This document shows, piece by piece, positions 25,645-35,874 of a stretch of 64,000 nt of DNA (the first letter of the stretch is position 1; each line of letters opens with the position of its first letter). The stretch covers positions 434,001 to 498,000 of the forward strand of contig CAWCZF010000004.1 in assembly GCA_963799975.1 (NCBI GenBank). The letters run 5' to 3'. Source of the DNA: Actinoallomurus sp963799975 (GTDB lineage: Bacteria; Actinomycetota; Actinomycetes; Streptosporangiales; Streptosporangiaceae). Both the position numbers and the translations under genes were made by a program. The notes below the pieces were generated by a model, which was given only the letters and a program-made list of their open reading frames with translations, was not told the origin of the DNA and made no database searches.

Positions 25645-26442
25645 TCACCGGCGGCGGTGCGAGCCTCGCTCGACGTCCTTCCGGCTGACGGCGAGATAGC
25701 CCACGAACACGACGATCACGGCGGCCAGGCCGAGGCTCACCGGGCCCGTGCCCAAGGCGAGGCCGCCGCGCGCCCGCGACACTCCCGCCCAGTCCGCGAA
25801 CGAGGCGCCCAGCGGACGGGTGATCACATACGCGAACCAGAAGGAGAAGACGGGGTTCAGGCCGAACCGGAAGGCCACAGCGGGGACGGCGATCAGCGCG
25901 GCGAACATCAGGCCGGAGGTGAAATAGCCCAGATGCAGCGTGACCGCAGTCATATCGCCGGTGGCGGTGCCGAGAGCGAAGGTCGCAATGACGGTCGCCC
26001 AGTAGAAGAACTCTCTCCGCCAGGTGTGGATGCTGTGGATGGACAGCGTCTTCTCGGCGCAATACCAGACCACGAAGATCACGGCCAGGACGACGATGAA
26101 GGCGGCGGTCGAGGCGAGATACGGAACTCCCAGTCCGACGTGGAGGACATCGGCCGCCATCGTGCCAAAGACGCTCACCATGACGATGCCCGTCCAGTAG
26201 ATCCACGCGATGTACCGCCGCACACAGAATTGCACCGAAAGGGACACCACCAGGGCGGTGCCGACGCAGCCGACGGCGATGATTGGAGTGATGCGGTGGG
26301 CCAGGAAGTCCGAGGTGGTCTCGCCCATTCCGGTGGTCAGAACCTTTATTATCCAGAAGTAGATGGTGACTTCCGGCACCTTGCTCATCACATGCCGTCG
26401 AAGAGCAGAACTTCTATTATTCCCGAGTTGCGCTGTGGTCAC
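25645..26442 (-). CDS. Four-repeat membrane protein (DUF347/COG4705 type), paralogue 3
   Basis: 265 residues if started at the GTG at 26442 (VTTAQLGNNRS). The ATG at 26388 (MSKVPEVT) is an alternative, and upstream in-frame sequence lacks coding character. Repeat signatures are FWIIKVLTTGMGETTSD, FYWATVIATFALGTATGD and FWFAYVITRPLGASFAD. The C-terminus (VSLGLAAVIVVFVGYLAV, then RKDVERGSHRRR) is short. It is the third copy within 7 kb. The promoter may be the BlaI-like element at 26909-26929, shared with the lysozyme-like remnant. Confidence 0.82.
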   Translation of the reverse strand: MTTAQLGNNRSSALRRHVMSKVPEVTIYFWIIKVLTTGMGETTSDFLAHRITPIIAVGCVGTALVVSLSVQFCVRRYIAWIYWTGIVMVSVFGTMAADVLHVGLGVPYLASTAAFIVVLAVIFVVWYCAEKTLSIHSIHTWRREFFYWATVIATFALGTATGDMTAVTLHLGYFTSGLMFAALIAVPAVAFRFGLNPVFSFWFAYVITRPLGASFADWAGVSRARGGLALGTGPVSLGLAAVIVVFVGYLAVSRKDVERGSHRRR

Positions 26443-26681
26443 GAAAAGGAATGATTGCACATTTCGGACTACCCAAGTAACGTAATTAAGTAAATGAAAT
26501 TTTAGGATCGAGAATCCGCCACCTCGCGCAGGCTCAGGACGTACGCCTCCGGCTTCGCCGAATGGCGAACGAGCCGGGTGGCCCGGATGACACTGATTGC
26601 CATCCAGCCGGGCTGCCACAGCAGATGCCCATAGAACGCCGTGCTCGCATACATCGGATCAACGACCTGACTATGGTTCCC

Positions 26682-26881
26682 TCAGCCTTCGCTCGGGCGC
26701 TGCTGGTACAGCCCGGCGGACTCCCGATCGCCACCGGCCAGGTTCACGAGCCGGACTCCTGCATCGCCGCGGCAAGCGCGACGGACACGGCGCGGTCGGG
26801 AACGCCCATCCGCAGGCCGACACCGGCGATCGTCGCCGCGCTGTCGGCCTGCGTGATCGTGAGTAGACGAGCACTCGACAT
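26682..26881 (-). pseudogene. Short remnant of a lysozyme-like secreted protein
   Basis: From the ATG at 26881 the minus strand reads MSSARLLTITQADSAATIAG, then VGLRMGVPDRAVSVALAAAM followed by QESG. The adjacent frame gives VNLAGGDRESAGLYQQRPSEG. Together these form the catalytic QESGL...GDRxSxGLFQQRP segment of the lysozyme-like fold found in actinobacterial cell-wall proteins. A frameshift near 26745 and a premature stop leave about 65 residues. A BlaI-like operator lies 28 bases upstream of the ATG. Confidence 0.65.
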
Positions 26882-26908
26882 CTGCAGGTGTCCTCACCAC
26901 GAAAAAGG

Positions 26909-26931
26909 GCGATCTACTACTCGAATAGTAG
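26909..26931 (-). promoter_or_regulatory. BlaI-like operator element, copy 2
   Basis: CTACTA (26914-26919) and TAGTAG (26926-26931) are perfect inverted arms with a 6-base spacer. The minus-strand string from 26929 to 26909 matches copy 1 at 19318-19338 in 18 of 21 positions. It faces the lysozyme-like remnant and the DUF347 paralogue 3 gene. Confidence 0.5.
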
Positions 26932-27233
26932 CAAGGTGGGGGGAAGGACGCACACCGGCCACGACTACTCGCCGGTAGAGGTTGACACATCCCCGCGACG
27001 AACTAACTCTTCGCAGAACTCCGGATCAAACCGGCGTCTCTTGTCTCCCACCAGACAACCATCTGTCCAGATCCAGGTCTCCACGCTACGAGGGAAAGCA
27101 CAGAGGCTGCATTCCCTCGTTACATGTGCCCTCACAAGGTTCGAACTGCGCACCGCCATAGCTACCGCGGCGAATCGCCTCCGCGGAGTCCTGCGGCGGT
27201 CGGCGCGGTGGCAGCCGATCTGACGCCCTGGAA
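26932..27233. other. No gene seen
   Basis: Between the operator and the hairpin before the Wadjet operon no frame has coding character. TTCGAACTGCGCACC near 27141 is vaguely tRNA-like, but no cloverleaf fits. Confidence 0.4.
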
Positions 27234-27273
27234 CGTCGAAGGCTCGAGCCCGCTCGGGTTGGAGCCTTCGACG
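27234..27273. terminator. Strong 12-bp stem hairpin upstream of the Wadjet operon
   Basis: CGTCGAAGGCTC (27234-27245) pairs perfectly with GAGCCTTCGACG (27262-27273). The 16-base middle part can fold further. It is a likely factor-independent terminator shielding the operon from upstream transcription. Confidence 0.6.
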
Positions 27274-27349
27274 GTCCGGAGCGACGAATAGTTGCTCACG
27301 ATGCGGTGGAGTCGGCAGGTTCGCTCGTGTCCAGAGGGACAATGGGACC

Positions 27350-28885
27350 ATGTCGGACCTGAACTCCGAGCAGGCGGAACCGGAGCCCTTCGCTCATCTC
27401 AGCGCACCGAACGCGGCTCTGTACCGGGACGTGCTGCGCTCGTTCGCTCGTGCGAAAGAACGCTTCATCGTTCATCTGCGCCCCGAGGACGTGGCCGCGG
27501 AGCTGCACCGCGACAGCGACGAGCAGCTCATGCAGGCGCTAGGAAAGCTCGTCGAGTGGGGAAACCTGCGGGCGGACGCCGACACCGGCCGAGTGACCAC
27601 CGTCGAGGACTTCCATCGCAAGCGGTTCCTGTTCCAGCTCACGACGGCCGGCCATGCCGCCGAGCAGGCCATCGCGTTCTACGAGGAGGCCATCGGGCAA
27701 CGCGGCGTGCTGCAGTCGGTCGCGCTCGCCGACATTGCCGACCAGCTCGCGGCCCTGTCGGCGCTGGCGGGCGAGGACGTTCCAGACCCGGCCAAGGTCC
27801 ATCTGCTGCTGCTGACGCTGGCGGACCGGTTCTCTTCGCTGGCCGACAACGCGCAGGCGTTCATGTCGTCGCTGCGGCGGGCGATCGACTTCTCCGACGG
27901 TGACGTCGAGGGGTTCATCGCCTACAAGGAGCGGCTCATCGACTACATCAACCGGTTCATCGCTGATCTGGCGAACTCCGGGGCCAGGATCTCTGCGCTC
28001 CTGGAGGAGGTGGAGGGGCGTCACCACGAGCGACTGCTTGGTGTGGCGGCACGGCGAGAAGCGTCTGACGCGGTTCCGGACGGCGCTGAGGCCGCCGAGG
28101 CGTTCGGACGCGCCGAGGCCGGCGCGCTGGAGTCGTGGCGTAACCGGTGGCGCGGCCTGCGGGACTGGTTCATCTCCAGCGGCGCGGACCGCCCGTCACA
28201 GGCGCGGCTGCTGCGTCAGTCCGCGGTGACGGCGATCAAGCAGCTCCTCGACACGGTAGGGCTGCTGAACGAGCGCCGATCAGGCCGGTCGGACCGGTCG
28301 GCGGACTTCCGGACGCTGGCCCGCTGGTTCGCCGAGGCGCCGGACGAGGCGGCGATGCACCGGTTGTGGCGGGCCGCGTTCGGGCTGACGTCCGCGCGAC
28401 ACCTCACCGTCACCGCCGCGACGGTGGCGGCGTGGGAGGAGGACGCGCCGCAGGGTCTGCCGTGGGCGGCGGCGCCGCCGGTGCGGATCTCGCCGCAGCT
28501 GCGCCGCACCGGTTCGTACGAGCGGCGGGGGAAGCCTAACCGCGTCCAGGACCGCTCGCAGCTGCGCCGGCTGCTGCGCGAACGCGCCGACCGTGAGGCC
28601 ACCGAGACTGCTGAGGCACGGGCACGGCTGCGGACCGACGGCCCCGTTCTCCTGTCGGAGTTGGATGTGCTGGACACACGGGCGTTCCGTCTGTTCCTTT
28701 CCCTGCTGGGGGACGCGCTGGCAGCGCGGCTGCCGGGCGACACCGAGGTGAAGGCGGTCACCGGGGACGGCTCGATGGAGGTGCGGCTGTCTCTCGTCCC
28801 GGACGGCGGCGAGGTCCGCATCCACACCGAGGACGGCGTGCTCAGCGGCCCCGAGCACCTCATCGAGATCACGAATCTGGCATGA
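27350..28885 (+). CDS. jetA: Wadjet type II JetA (DUF2397, TIGR02677-like)
   Basis: 511 residues. The N-terminal PNAALYRDVLRSFARAKERF and RPEDVAAEL are followed by RVTTVEDFHRKRFLFQLT. These, a helical middle and the C-terminal DRSQLRRLLRERADRE are the pattern of DUF2397. This is the kleisin/MukF-like subunit that bridges the SMC dimer in type II Wadjet (JetABCD/EptABCD) anti-plasmid systems. It is the first gene of a tightly overlapping four-gene operon (ATGA junctions). Wadjet complexes extrude loops on small circular DNA and cut it. The gene is intact. Confidence 0.9.
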   Translation: MSDLNSEQAEPEPFAHLSAPNAALYRDVLRSFARAKERFIVHLRPEDVAAELHRDSDEQLMQALGKLVEWGNLRADADTGRVTTVEDFHRKRFLFQLTTAGHAAEQAIAFYEEAIGQRGVLQSVALADIADQLAALSALAGEDVPDPAKVHLLLLTLADRFSSLADNAQAFMSSLRRAIDFSDGDVEGFIAYKERLIDYINRFIADLANSGARISALLEEVEGRHHERLLGVAARREASDAVPDGAEAAEAFGRAEAGALESWRNRWRGLRDWFISSGADRPSQARLLRQSAVTAIKQLLDTVGLLNERRSGRSDRSADFRTLARWFAEAPDEAAMHRLWRAAFGLTSARHLTVTAATVAAWEEDAPQGLPWAAAPPVRISPQLRRTGSYERRGKPNRVQDRSQLRRLLRERADREATETAEARARLRTDGPVLLSELDVLDTRAFRLFLSLLGDALAARLPGDTEVKAVTGDGSMEVRLSLVPDGGEVRIHTEDGVLSGPEHLIEITNLA

Positions 28886-30045
28886 GTGACGAGGACGCCT
28901 CGCGGCGGCGAGCCGCGCTCCGGGCGCTCCTACGGCGCCCGCTGCTGACCGCCGAGGCCGACCCTGAAGACGTGGTGCTGGTCCGCCGGTACCAGGTGGA
29001 GCTGCGCGACTGGCTGAGCCGGGAGACGGGCTGGCGGCTCCAGGTGGACGCCGAGACGGCGCGGCTGTTCAAGACGGCGCCGACCCTGGATGACGGTACG
29101 CATCCGGCGCGCGGCAAGGCCGGCGAGCCGTTCGGGCGGCGCCGGTACGTGGTGCTGTGCCTGGCCTTGGCGGTCCTGGAGCGGGCCGACGCGCAGACGA
29201 CGCTGGGCCGGCTCGCGGAGGAGGTGCTCAACGCCGCCGCCGAACCCGAGCTGGCGTTCCCGTTCACGCTGGACAGCCGGGCAGAGCGGTCGGACCTGGT
29301 CGCGGTGGTACGGCTGCTGCTCGGCTGGGGCGTGCTGCGGCGGGTGTCCGGGGATGAGGAGTCTTACCTGTCGGCTACGGGGGACGTCCTGTACGACGTG
29401 CGCCGGGTCGTCCTCGCCTCGCTGCTCACCGGGGTGCGAGGACCGTCCACGGTCGCCGCGGCGGGGTTCGACGGCCGGCTGACCGAGCTGACCGACGAGC
29501 CCGTTCCCGACACCGACGAGCTGCGCAACCGGGCGCTACGCCGAAGGCTGACCCGCAGGCTGCTGGAGGATCCCGTGGTGTATTACGACGACGTGGACGA
29601 CGCCGAACGCGCCTATCTGGCCTCCCAGCGCGGCGCTGTCACCCGCCGGATCGAGGAGGCGACAGGGCTCGTCGCCGAGGTACGGGCCGAGGGCATCGCG
29701 ATGGTCGACCCAGATGATGAGCTGACCGACGTGCGGATGCCCGAACAGCGCACCGACGGGCATGTGACGCTGCTGATCGCCGAGTATCTGTCCGGACGAG
29801 ACGAAGCGGGGTGGGACGAGCTGGTCGCGTTCGTCCGGGAGACGGCCGTACGGCACAAGTCGTATTGGCGCAAGGGCGTGACCGAGCCGGGCGCCGCGGA
29901 GGAGCTGTTGGACATCGCGCTCGGGAAGCTTACGGCGTTGCAGCTGGTGGAGGTGCTACCAGACCAGGTCCGGGCGCGTCCCGCGATCGCTCGTTACGCC
30001 GTGGAGGCACCGACCATCCGAAACCCGAGGGGGGCCGCGGAATGA
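28882..30045 (+). CDS. jetB: Wadjet type II JetB (DUF2398, TIGR02678-like)
   Basis: 387 residues overlapping jetA by four bases. Features are RRRAALRALLRRPLLTAEAD, then FGRRRYVVLCLALAVLERAD, LLGWGVLRRVSGDEESYL and YYDDVDDAERAYLASQRGAV, all of the DUF2398 family. It is the MukE-like (KITE) winged-helix subunit that binds JetA and the SMC heads. The C-terminus (VRHKSYWRKGVTEPG...VEVLPDQVRARPAIARYA) is complete. Its position between jetA and jetC is the canonical type II order. Confidence 0.9.
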   Translation: MSDEDASRRRAALRALLRRPLLTAEADPEDVVLVRRYQVELRDWLSRETGWRLQVDAETARLFKTAPTLDDGTHPARGKAGEPFGRRRYVVLCLALAVLERADAQTTLGRLAEEVLNAAAEPELAFPFTLDSRAERSDLVAVVRLLLGWGVLRRVSGDEESYLSATGDVLYDVRRVVLASLLTGVRGPSTVAAAGFDGRLTELTDEPVPDTDELRNRALRRRLTRRLLEDPVVYYDDVDDAERAYLASQRGAVTRRIEEATGLVAEVRAEGIAMVDPDDELTDVRMPEQRTDGHVTLLIAEYLSGRDEAGWDELVAFVRETAVRHKSYWRKGVTEPGAAEELLDIALGKLTALQLVEVLPDQVRARPAIARYAVEAPTIRNPRGAAE

Positions 30046-33000
30046 CGGATCGTGGAGCTACCGGGGCGCCCGTTCCGGTGTCCGAGCGCTGGAAGCCCTT
30101 GCGCGCCGGGCTCGTCGACATGTTCTACTACGACGTCGAGGAGTTCCGGTTCCATGACGGACGGCTGCTCCTACGCGGTAACAACGGCACCGGAAAGTCG
30201 AAGGTGCTGGCGCTGACGCTGCCGTTCCTGCTGGACGGAGAGCTGTCCCCGCACCGGGTCGAGCCCGATGGTGACCGGCAGAAGCGCATGGAGTGGAACC
30301 TGCTGCTCGGCGGCAAGCACCCGCATCCCGAGCGGCTCGGCTACACGTGGCTGGAGTTCGGCCGCCGCCATCCGGACGGCACCGAGGAGTACCGGACGCT
30401 CGGCTGCGGGCTGAAGGCGGTGAAGGACCGCGGCATCGTACGGCACTGGTTCTTCGTCACCACTCGCCGCATCGGTGTAGACCTGTCGCTGGTGTCCGAG
30501 GGGGGCGTGTCGCTGACGCGGGAGAAACTACGCGAGGCGGTGGACGGCCACGGACTCGTCTACGACCGGGCGTCCGACTATCGGCGAGCGGTGGATGAGG
30601 CGCTGTTCGGTCTGGGTGAACACCGCTACGAGGCATTGGTCAACCTGCTGATTCAGCTTCGCCAGCCGCAGTTGTCGAAGAAACCGGACGAGCGGCTGCT
30701 GTCCCGGGCCCTGACGGAGGCACTGCCGCCACTCAGCCCGGCGCTGATCACCACGGTGGCGGAGGCGTTCCGCGGCCTCGACGAGGAGCGGGACGCCCTG
30801 CGCGCCCTGGAAGAGGCGCAAAAGGCCGCCACAGACTTCCTCGGGCACTACACCAGATACGCGCGGATCGCGGCGAAGCGGAAGGCCTCCGGGCCGCGTC
30901 TCACGCAGAGCCGCTATGAGCATCTGAACCGTGACCTCACCGAAGCGGAGACGCGGTTCTCGGCGGCCGAAACCGCATTGGCGGAGGCCGCGCGGCTGCT
31001 GGAGGAGCTGGCGGCGGAGAAGACCCAATTGGAGGCGCGCCGGCAAGCGCTTGAGGCCAGCCCGGAGATGCGGGACGCCGAGCGCATCGAGCACATGGGA
31101 GAGGAAGCACGGCGGCGCGACGCGTACGCCGGGGCGCGTGAGCGCGACCGCGACGAGCTGACCGGCGAGGCCGCGCGCAAGCAGTCACGGGCCGAGACGA
31201 CGCGCTCGCGAGCGGAAGGGGCCGAGGCGGCCTTCGGCGCCGTCCGCGATCGTTCGGCCGCGCTGGCCCGGGTCGCCGGATGCGGTCCGGCCCACGCCGA
31301 GGCGATGGAAGGCTGGCAGGCAGATCTCACCTCGGCAAGCCGCGTCACCGGCGCTCTGGCCGAAGACCGGTCCCGTGCCCTCGCCGAACTCGACCGGCTG
31401 ATGTCGGCGGTCGCCGCCGCACGTACCCGGCTGGAGGCCGCCACCGCCGAGGCGGAACGGCTGCTCGGCGAATTGCACGACCGCGTCCGAGCGGATCGAC
31501 GCGGCCGAGGCCCGCACGCGGGCGAGTGCGACGGAACTGCTGGACGCCTACGTCTCCTACCTTGCCGGGCTCACCGAGATCCGGGTGGACGACCCAGACG
31601 CCGTCCTGGCGGAACTGGAGGAATGGGCCCAGACCACCGACGGCCGGAACCGGGCCGCGACGGCCGTGGACGACGCCGCCCGTGAGGCGACCGCGTCGCT
31701 CGGCGGACAGGAGGCCGGCGCGCAGTCCCGGCTGCGGGCCGAACGCGAGGCGGAGAAGGCGCTCCTTGACGAGATCGAACGCCTGGAGTCCGGTGGGCAC
31801 GACGCACCGCCCGTCCCGTACACGCGCACCGGCTCGCGCGCGGGACGGCCGGGCGCGCCGTTGTGGAAGGTCGTCGACTTTGCCGACACCGTGCCAGGCG
31901 ACCACCGGGCCGGGTTGGAAGCCGCGCTGGAGGCGGCCGGCGTCCTGGACGCCTGGGTCACGCCGGACGGCACCCTCATCGGGGAAGACGACACGTTCGT
32001 GCTGGCCGGCGAGACCGTCCAGGGGCCGTCGTGCGCGCTGGTGTTGCGTCCCGCCATCGACCGCGCCGACCCAAGGGCCGCCGCGCTCGGCGACGGCGCC
32101 GTGCGGGCCGTACTCGCCGGGCTGGGCCTCGGCCCGGGCGCACGGACCTGGGTCGCGGTGGATGGCCGGTGGGCGAACGGCGTCCTCAGCGGCTCCTGGC
32201 ACAAGGACGACGCCGGCTTCATCGGCGAGGGTGCCCGCGAGGCCGCCCGCCGTACCCGCGTCGCCCACCTCCGCGCCGACCTCGCCGAGACCCGGTCCCG
32301 GGTCACGGCGCTCGGTACGGAACTGGACGAGCTGTCGGCCCGGCGGGAAACGCTGGCGGCCGAACACCGCGGGCTCCCGCGCGACACGGACCTGCGCGAG
32401 GCACACGTCCGGCTCGCCGGGGAGCATCGTCGGCGGCGCGAGCTGGACACCGAGCACACCCACGCGGATCAGGTCGCGGCCCGGCGACGCGACGAGGTGA
32501 GGGCGGCGGCCGAACGCGCCGCCGAGTTCGCCTCGGATGTCGGGCTGCCGACCAGCGAGACCGAGCTCGCCGAGGTGCGCGAGGCGGCCACCGGCTACCG
32601 GCTGGCGCTCGCCGAGCTGTGGCCGGCCGCGCGAGCGCTGCTGTCGGCCGAGGAGGCGGCACGTGAGGCCGCCGACGAGTTGGAACACGTCCGGGAACGC
32701 CTGGCGGAGGCGGCCGAACGGGCCGCGGACGCCCGAGGGCAGGCGGACACGTCCGCCGAGCAGCACCGGGCACTGGTCGAGACGGCGGGCGCCGCCGTCG
32801 ACGTGCTGTTCCGGCAGCTCGAACAGGTGAAGCTGACCCTCGGTACACGGCAGCACGCCGAGTCGGCGGCGCGCGGGCTGGAGCGGTCTGCGCTGGAGGA
32901 ACGCGGCAAGGCGCAGGGCACACGTGACCGGCTCCGCGACGAGATCGACGACGCGGCGGACGCCCGCGACAAGGCCGTCGCCGTGTTCCGCGCGTTCGCC

Positions 33001-34122
33001 GCGACCGGGCTGCTGAGCGTCGCCCTGCCCGGCCTGGACGTGCCCGACCCGGCACAGGAGTGGGCGCCCAACCCAGCCGTGCTGCTGGCCCGCGCCGTCA
33101 ACGCCGAACTGGACGCCGTCGACGACGGCGACGGCCCCTGGGACCGCGTGCAGAAGAAGGTGTCGGAGGAGCACAAGCTGCTGTCGGACGCGATGTCCCG
33201 GCACGGCCACTCGGTCGGGCTGACCCTGCGCGACGGGATCATCGTCGTGGACGTCCTGTTCCAGGGCCACAACCGCGACGTACCTGGCCTGGCGAACGCA
33301 TTGGAGGCCGAGACGGAACACCGGGCGCGGCTGCTGTCCGCCCGCGAGCGGGAGATCCTGGAGAACCATCTGCTGAACGAGGTCGCCGGCACGCTCCAGG
33401 AACTCATCGCCGCCGCCGAGGACGAGGTGCAGGCGATGAACGCCGAGCTGACGTCCCGCCCGACGTCCACCGGGATGCGGCTGCGGCTGGTCTGGAAACC
33501 CGCGAAGGACGCCCCGGACGGGCTGGAGCGCGTCCGGGAGAAGCTGCGGCAGACCATCGACGCCTGGTCGATGGACGACCGCGCCGCCGTCGGCCGGTTC
33601 CTGCAGGAGCAGATCGCCCGCGAGCACCTCGACAACCCGTCGTCGGGCTGGACCGAGCAGCTCACCCGGGCGCTGGACTACCGGTCCTGGCACGCGTTCA
33701 CGATTCAGCGGCTCCAGGACGGGCAGTGGCGTCCCGCGACCGGGCCGGCGTCGGGCGGCGAACGGGTGCTCGCCGCGTCCGTCCCATTGTTCGCCGCCGC
33801 GTCCGCACACTACAAGTCGGCCGGCAACCCGCACGCGCCACGGCTCGTCGCGCTGGACGAGGCGTTCGCCGGTGTGGACGACGACTCGCGCGCCAAGTGC
33901 CTCGGGCTGCTCGCCACCTTCGACATGGACGTCGTGATGACCAGTGAACGTGAATGGGGCTGCTACCCACAGGTACCCGGCCTGTCGATCTGCCAACTGT
34001 CCCGGCGCGACGGCATCGACGCCGTCCTGGTGACGCCGTGGCGCTGGGACGGCCGGGAGCGCACCCGCGCCGACCTGCCGGAGCCGGAGCCCGCAGCCGA
34101 ACAGGCGGATCTGTTCGGATGA
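30042..34122 (+). CDS. jetC: Wadjet type II JetC SMC-like ATPase (TIGR02680-like), one frameshift
   Basis: Starts at the ATG overlapping the jetB stop. Walker A GNNGTGKS is at residues 46-53, followed by a long coiled-coil region with a hinge-like middle (TVPGDHRAGLEAALEAAGVL to VAVDGRWANG). The C-terminal head has signature ASGGERVLAAS and Walker B RLVALDEAFAGVDDDS. The full product would be about 1,360 residues. Near 31,480-31,492, in the first coiled coil, the frame changes from that of the N-terminal half to that of the C-terminal half (LLGELHDRV | SERIDAAEARTRASATELLD). A single-base deletion or two-base insertion explains it. Unless it is a sequence error or is recoded, the system is inactive. 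Confidence 0.88.
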
Positions 34123-35354
34123 CGGACGCCGACCGCCTGCGGCGATTGCTGGGCGGCCCTGAAACGACCTGGCTGGTCAAGCGGGTCAGGAACCGGCTGG
34201 AACGCGGTGGTGCTCTCACCGGAACCGTTACCTTGGCCGGGGCCACCCCGTCCCAGCGGCGCGCGGTCGAACTGCTCCTGGGCCGCCGCGCCGGCACCGG
34301 CGCGTCGCTGTCGGTATCCCTCGCCGAGGTCGACCGCGTCCTACGCACAAGTGGCGTCTCACCCGATGGACTGGCCTCCGCGGTGGAGACATTGGACGGT
34401 CCGGTTCGCGACCTGGCTCAGGAACAGGCCGATCTGGCCGCCGCCTGGACCTCGGCCTTCACCCCGCTGGACGAGGCGCTCGCCTCCCGCCCCGAACTCG
34501 CTGAATGGCGTGACCGGCTGGACTCCTCTGGCCTCGTCCGCCGCCTGACAACCGGCCCCGGCGAGGCCGCCGAGATGCTCCGGCACCTCGCCGGAGTCGT
34601 GCGGGGCCTGCCTGCCGCCGATGTCCCCCTCGGCCGGTTCGCGGCCGACACCTGCGGCAACGCACACGCCTTGGACGACGGTCAGCCCCTCGCCACGCTG
34701 GCCGTCTCCTGCGCCCGTGCCATCGCGGGCCTGCCGTTCCGCGCGGACGGCGGCGCTGAATCCCGCCGGGGCACCTGGGCCGGGGTCGGCGTGCACCTGG
34801 ACGAACTGTCGTCGACCGTGCTCTGCCTGGGGCTGCCCGGCGACACCGGCACCGCGACCGGCCGGATGCTCGCGGCCATGCGCGGCGAACCAGTTTCACT
34901 CACCCTGCGCCAACTTCGCCGCCACCCCGCACCGATACGCGCGGGCGTGGTCCGCATCTGCGAGAACCCCATCGTGCTCACAGCGGCGGCCGACGCACTT
35001 GGCCCGGCCTGCCCACCCCTCGTCTGCTGCAACGGGCGGCCGTCCGCCGCTGTCTGGCGCCTGCTGGAACTCCTCGCCGAGGGCTCCGCGGAGTTCGCCT
35101 ACCACGGCGACTTCGACTGGGGCGGAGTCGCGATCGCCACCGCCGTCCGCAACCGCATCGGCTGGAATCCATGGCGCTACGATGCCGCCGCCTACCGCCA
35201 AGCGTCCTCGGACACCCCTCTCGGAGGACGTCCCGCCCCCACTCCATGGGACCCCTCGCTGGCCACGGCGATGACCGAACGCGGCGTACGCGTCGAGGAG
35301 GAACAAGTCCTACCGGATCTCATCACCGACCTCCGCGCCGGTACAGCAGATTGA
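34119..35354 (+). CDS. jetD: Wadjet type II JetD Toprim-like nuclease subunit (DUF2399, TIGR02679-like)
   Basis: About 411 residues from the ATG that overlaps the jetC stop. The N-terminal helical part (LRRLLGGPETTWLVKRVRNR) leads to a C-terminal topoisomerase VI A/Toprim-like domain. That domain has the glutamate in RICENPIVL and the acidic motif YHGDFDWGG, the metal-binding residues of JetD nucleases. JetD dimers cut the DNA once the SMC complex has reeled in the plasmid. The frame is intact, so the nuclease itself is predicted functional. Confidence 0.9.
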   Translation: MTDADRLRRLLGGPETTWLVKRVRNRLERGGALTGTVTLAGATPSQRRAVELLLGRRAGTGASLSVSLAEVDRVLRTSGVSPDGLASAVETLDGPVRDLAQEQADLAAAWTSAFTPLDEALASRPELAEWRDRLDSSGLVRRLTTGPGEAAEMLRHLAGVVRGLPAADVPLGRFAADTCGNAHALDDGQPLATLAVSCARAIAGLPFRADGGAESRRGTWAGVGVHLDELSSTVLCLGLPGDTGTATGRMLAAMRGEPVSLTLRQLRRHPAPIRAGVVRICENPIVLTAAADALGPACPPLVCCNGRPSAAVWRLLELLAEGSAEFAYHGDFDWGGVAIATAVRNRIGWNPWRYDAAAYRQASSDTPLGGRPAPTPWDPSLATAMTERGVRVEEEQVLPDLITDLRAGTAD

Positions 35355-35874
35355 TCACCTGCCCCCCAGCAGGAACGACTTGCTGAGGACGAAGGCATGT
35401 GCGTTTGGTTCGCCTCCAGCCTCGGACACGACCCGACCGCACATGTGGAGGCTCTGGGATGACCCGGGCCTCCACGAGTTGTTTCTGCGGATAGCAGGTC
35501 AGTTTCAGGCCGAGCTGCTGATAGAGGTCGGCCTTGTCCAGTGGGTCTGCTGTGATGATCGTCTGGGTGAGGTCACGTGCTCGCGTGAGGGTCTCGGCGA
35601 TCTCCGCTTGGGTGATGGGCTCGCTGTGGGGTATCGCGCGAAGCTCTGCTTCGAGTCGGGTGCGTTCTTGCTGGGCCTCGTTGATCCACGTGGAGACCTG
35701 GGCGGGATCGGCGCCGGCGTCCAGGGTGGCCTTGTACTGGGCAAGCTTGCGATGGTGCGCGCGTTGTTTGCGTAGCTCGCCGGTGGGGTGCACGGCGGCG
35801 GCGAACCGAAGAAAATCTCCTGTGGCCGGAGTAGACATTCGCTGCCGGGCTGGGTAGTGTTCCCGATGTCGCAA
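35355..35874 (-). pseudogene. Serine recombinase C-terminal fragment
   Basis: The minus strand reads RFAAAVHPTGELRKQRA, QVSTWINEAQQERTRLEAEL and RAIPHSEPITQAEIAETL, then LDKADLYQQLGLKLTCYP. This is the coiled-coil and tail of large serine recombinases after the zinc ribbon. The catalytic and recombinase domains are absent. The remnant lies directly beside the Wadjet operon, convergent with jetD, and hints that the defence operon arrived on a mobile element. Confidence 0.75.

Noticed and set aside
31345..33996. 883-codon open frame on the minus strand
   Set aside because: It is the antisense shadow of jetC in GC-rich DNA and has no domain of its own.
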